A stretch of DNA of 33,633 nucleotides from positions 1-33,633 of the forward strand of contig JAITJW010000103.1 in NCBI GenBank assembly GCA_031278715.1, given 5' to 3'. This DNA is from Treponema sp. (lineage in GTDB: Bacteria > Spirochaetota > Spirochaetia > Treponematales > Breznakiellaceae). This document shows, piece by piece, positions 32,537 to 33,633 of the stretch. The notes under the pieces are model-generated. The model had not been told where the DNA came from and searched no databases. It saw only the letters and a program-made list of their open reading frames with translations. A program made the position numbers and the translations under genes. How positions within the stretch are numbered: the stretch's first letter is position 1; each line of letters begins with the position of its first letter.

Positions 32537-33633
32537 TTATAACCATTCCCTTTCGTTAATGATACATGCGATCCGTTCCTTGAAGACTTCCCTGGAAAAT
32601 TGCCCGACGTGTTCCGCATAGGCATCCCGGCAGGAAAAGGACGATTCGCTCTCCTCGAATTTGTCAAGGGCACGGATCAGGGCAGCAGGACTTTGTTCAT
32701 CAAAAAAAAGTCCGCTAACACCCTCCTTTACGGTATCCAGAGTACCTCCACCCCGGAAGGCAATAACGGGACAGCCGGCGGCGTTTGCCTCCACCGGAAT
32801 AATACCGAAGTCCTCGATTCCGGGAAAAAGCAGAGCCCGGGCCCGGGAAAGGAGGGAAACGACTTCCTCATCGGAAACCCGTCCGGTAAAATGGACCAGG
32901 CCGGTTTTTTCATAGCGCCGGACCAGCCCTTTTTCCGCCCCCGCTCCGGCGACTACCAGCTTCCTCCCTGACCGGATGCAGGCCTCCAGGGCGATATCCG
33001 CCCGCTTGTAACCGGTAAGCTGGCCGAAAAAAAGGTAAAAATTTTCAGGTTTCCGCTCAACCGCCATATACCGTTCAATATCCACCGGCGGATACACAAT
33101 AACCGCTTCCCGGCGGTAGTACCGGCGGATCCGGCTTTGCACCCAGGACGAGTTTGCAATAAAAAGATCCACCATATTGGAGGACATAAAGTCCCATACC
33201 CTGAGAGTGGGGATAAGTCTTTTCATAAAAAAACGGGTCAGAAACCCGGCATCCCGAAAATATTCGTGGTACATATCCCAAAGGTAACGCATAGGACTGT
33301 GGCAGTAGCAAATATGATAAGCCTTTGGATTGGGAACAACACCCTTGGCAGGCCCCGCTTCACTTGAGATAACCAGATCATATTCCTGAAGATTAAAGCC
33401 GTTCAGAGCGTTGGACATAAGGGGCATATATTTCTGGTACAATTTTTTGGCAAAGGGAAGCCGATTGATATAGGAAGTATACACGTGGTGGGAGCTGATC
33501 AGTCTCGAAACGGCAGAAGGATCATATACATGGGTATAAATATCTGCAGTAGGGAATATCTCCAGAAGAGCCTCCAACACCTTTTCCCCGCCCCTCATAT
33601 TGACAAGCCAGTAGTGGATTATGGCGATTTTCA
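32537..33633 (-). CDS. Family 4 glycosyltransferase (5' end just outside window)
   Basis: GT4, GT-B fold, retaining glycosyltransferase, about 365 residues. The frame runs to the window edge, where TG-AAA-ATC-GCC gives (M)-K-I-A-I-I-H-Y-W-L-V-N-M-R-G-G-E-K; this is the usual start of such proteins, so only the first base of the start codon is missing. An internal ATG at 33598 is too late. The donor-binding half has YLFFGQLTGYKRADIALEA and the E-x7-E motif in GIEDFGIIPVEANAAGCPV. It likely adds a sugar (mannose-like donors are common) during surface-polysaccharide assembly, working with the WbaP-like enzyme downstream. Confidence 0.93.
   Translation of the reverse strand, partial: KIAIIHYWLVNMRGGEKVLEALLEIFPTADIYTHVYDPSAVSRLISSHHVYTSYINRLPFAKKLYQKYMPLMSNALNGFNLQEYDLVISSEAGPAKGVVPNPKAYHICYCHSPMRYLWDMYHEYFRDAGFLTRFFMKRLIPTLRVWDFMSSNMVDLFIANSSWVQSRIRRYYRREAVIVYPPVDIERYMAVERKPENFYLFFGQLTGYKRADIALEACIRSGRKLVVAGAGAEKGLVRRYEKTGLVHFTGRVSDEEVVSLLSRARALLFPGIEDFGIIPVEANAAGCPVIAFRGGGTLDTVKEGVSGLFFDEQSPAALIRALDKFEESESSFSCRDAYAEHVGQFSREVFKERIACIINEREWL

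Overview
The window (33.6 kb, GC-rich, densely coding) looks like chromosomal DNA of a spirochaete, most likely a Treponema or close relative of moderately high GC such as the termite-gut group. The evidence is indirect but consistent: periplasmic-flagellum rod genes flgF-flgG with a short FlgJ lacking the hydrolase domain, a 7TM-DISM hybrid histidine kinase, a murC/folC/yicC/cytidylate-kinase/mutY-like neighbourhood, and a cytidylate kinase of archaeal/spirochaete type. No rRNA, IS element, prophage, CRISPR array or plasmid function was seen. Most of the window is core housekeeping DNA.

Layout. 1-29: last eight codons of an outer-membrane beta-barrel protein, followed by two stacked terminators (30-111). 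310-1695 (-): glycerol-1-phosphate dehydrogenase. 1768-6288 (+): a PLP aminotransferase and a 1106-residue hybrid kinase (HisKA-HATPase-REC-HPt), meeting hisS (6285-7616, -) tail to tail. 7845-8069 (+): a small zinc-ribbon protein and a long AT-rich hairpin. 8357-12573 (+): yebC-ruvC-ruvA-ruvB-queA, the Holliday-junction set flanked by a translation regulator and a queuosine gene; queA carries an in-frame minisatellite expansion. 12628-13536 (+): EamA transporter. 13561-15719 (+): flgF-flgG-flgJ behind a sigma-28-type promoter that abuts the flgF start codon. 15768-16478 (-): CPBP/CAAX-like membrane protease.

16546-24856 (+): a tightly packed eight-gene run behind a near-consensus sigma-70 promoter: PilZ c-di-GMP receptor, exported HEAT-like protein, ComEC channel, rsmA, yggS, small exported membrane protein, rluD-like and a second RluA-family pseudouridine synthase. 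Most junctions overlap by 1-7 bases, suggesting one transcript. folC (24846-26231, -) converges with it and is divergent from murC-yicC-cmk-mutY-like (26324-30099, +), also linked by overlapping stop/start codons. A tRNA-Gly(UCC) with its own promoter follows (30168-30239). 30272-33633 (-): a surface-polysaccharide operon, GT4 glycosyltransferase (only the first base of its start codon lies outside the window), WbaP-like polyprenyl glycosylphosphotransferase and an exported protein of unknown function.

The window does not contain an obvious new multi-gene system. The observations most worth testing are the nearly leaderless sigma-28 promoter of flgF, the repeat expansion inside queA, a MutY-like glycosylase with neither Fe-S cysteines nor the usual catalytic Asp, a P-loop kinase with Asn in place of the Walker Lys, and a post-stop motif TAGCAGCCTG recurring after three genes.
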